Origin: Leptospira sp.
GTDB lineage: Bacteria; Spirochaetota; Leptospiria; Leptospirales; Leptospiraceae
DNA: 6,115 nucleotides
Direction: 5' to 3'
NCBI GenBank assembly: GCA_016742255.1
Contig: JACVCB010000055.1
Span: 1 to 6,115, forward strand
The notes beneath the pieces are model-generated. The model saw only the letters and a program-made list of their open reading frames with translations. It had not been told where the DNA came from and ran no database searches. The position numbers were made by a program, and so were the translations under genes. This document shows positions 5,228 through 6,115 of this stretch, piece by piece (within the stretch, counting starts at the first letter, position 1; the number at the start of each line of letters is the position of its first letter).

Positions 5228-6115
5228 TCGGCTTGGAATTTCTCCCAATCGACTTCTGAAAGTATTGGATAGTAAGATTCTTTGTCTGAACCAACTGGCT
5301 CAAATGAAAAATGTACTTTTTTAGTCACTGCTGAACGGAAGGCATGTTGTCTAGTTTTTGGATAATAACCTAAATACCAATTGGCACCTATTGTAATTTT
5401 GCCACCACCACCAGGTAGATCATTCACAAAATGAGGAATACCCATTCCGCCAATTTTTCCGCGCATATACTCAACGATTTCGATCCCACGAGCAAGTGGT
5501 GTACGAAACCCCCGCGAACCGGGAATGAGTTCTGGGTCATACAGATAATACGCACGAACACGCATTTCCAATAACTTTTTATGAAGTGTGAGCATTATTT
5601 CTTCATCATCATTGATGCCTTTGAGTAAAACTGCCTGATTCCCAACTGACACTCCAACTTTTAACAGACGTAATATGGCATCCTTAGATTCCTTTGTACA
5701 TTCCTTTGGATGATTGAATTGCGTATGACAGAATATTGATAAATTGTCGTCATTATACCTTTCAATGATTTTACACAATTCATCTGTTATGCGAAATGGC
5801 AAAGTAACCGGATTTCTTGTCCCGAGTCTACAAATTCGTACATGTGGAATTTGATTCAGCTCATGTAAGATCCACTCAAGCCTTGCATCTGCAAGATTCA
5901 ATGGGTCTCCCCCACTAATCACTACATCTTCAATTTCAGGATGGATTCGTATGTAATCAAATGCCTTTTCTAAATCTGCCTTTTCCATCCTTTCCCCATT
6001 GGAAGATACCTTTCTACCTCGCATACAATGGCGACAGTACACACTGCCCGAATGGTTTGAGAACAGAAGTACTCGATTCGGATACATATGAGTGAGCCCA
6101 CGACCAGGGCTTAGA
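5224..6115 (-). CDS. KamA-family radical-SAM/PLP aminomutase homologue (lysine 2,3-aminomutase-like), 5' end outside window
   Basis: The frame is open to the window edge and residues [16 protein letters not shown] match the KamA entry to the core, so the Met at 6087 is internal and the real start lies beyond 6115. KamA enzymes shift the alpha-amino group of lysine to the beta carbon using a [4Fe-4S] cluster, SAM and PLP. Numbered from Met 6087, I see SGGDPL (58-63), [11 protein letters not shown] (87-97), [26 protein letters not shown] (149-161) and PGGGGKI with the PLP Lys230. Asp223 matches an acidic residue that binds the lysine side chain in Clostridium KamA; the second (usually Asp) appears as Glu186. 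The cluster motif reads GSVYCRHC: the first Cys of CxxxCxxC is Gly14 (GGC, 6048-6046). The enzyme may be inactive, use another ligand, or this is a point error. The stop overlaps the ligase start. Confidence 0.87.
   Translation of the reverse strand, partial: LSPGRGLTHMYPNRVLLFSNHSGSVYCRHCMRGRKVSSNGERMEKADLEKAFDYIRIHPEIEDVVISGGDPLNLADARLEWILHELNQIPHVRICRLGTRNPVTLPFRITDELCKIIERYNDDNLSIFCHTQFNHPKECTKESKDAILRLLKVGVSVGNQAVLLKGINDDEEIMLTLHKKLLEMRVRAYYLYDPELIPGSRGFRTPLARGIEIVEYMRGKIGGMGIPHFVNDLPGGGGKITIGANWYLGYYPKTRQHAFRSAVTKKVHFSFEPVGSDKESYYPILSEVDWEKFQAE

Noticed and set aside
5224..6087. Complete aminomutase starting at Met 6087
   Set aside because: The reading frame continues to the window edge and residues upstream (GLTH before MYPNRVL) match the KamA family, so this Met is internal.
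6095..6111. AGCCC/GGGCT inverted repeat near the right edge
   Set aside because: Only 5 bp, within conserved KamA coding sequence, and not followed by a T run.

Overview
The window is AT-rich bacterial chromosome, densely packed with seven genes. Protein style, base composition and gene content remind me of a spirochaete of the genus Leptospira, probably an environmental species. That is recall, not something the sequence proves. I see no rRNA, tRNA, CRISPR array, transposase, attachment site or replication origin.

Left edge (1-460): the first 127 codons of a thiolase-superfamily gene run leftwards out of the window. Its start is 78 bases from that of bacterioferritin, which is transcribed rightwards. 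The usual thiolase nucleophile Cys reads as Ser.

Rightward block (461-3573): bacterioferritin (bfr), an RlmL-like THUMP rRNA methyltransferase, a vertebrate-type N-acetylglutamate synthase with a decayed kinase half, and a small DCC-family (DUF393) protein with a hydrophobic tail. The genes are virtually end to end, with ATGA and ATAA junctions or a 1-base gap. The methyltransferase N-terminus conserved in the family lies upstream of any ATG, GTG or TTG. The best candidate start is an ATA overlapping the bfr stop, behind an AGGAG. A terminator-like hairpin lies inside that same N-terminal coding stretch.

Leftward block (6115-3570): a KamA-type radical-SAM/PLP aminomutase (5' end outside the window), a Ddl-like ATP-grasp ligase and a haem-oxygenase-like diiron oxidase (HDO) family protein. 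Both junctions are 4-base ATGA overlaps, so this is almost certainly one translationally coupled operon. Mutase, ligase and oxidase together suggest a small pathway that makes, couples and oxidises an amino acid, possibly a beta-amino acid. I know of no described system with exactly this trio, and it is the best candidate here for something new. The KamA homologue lacks the first Cys of CxxxCxxC, and the HDO has Asn at a usual His ligand, so the chemistry may be altered or lost.

The two blocks meet tail to tail on a shared TTAA in which both stop codons overlap, leaving no intergenic terminator. A perfect 11-bp inverted repeat just inside the DCC gene may terminate the leftward transcript.
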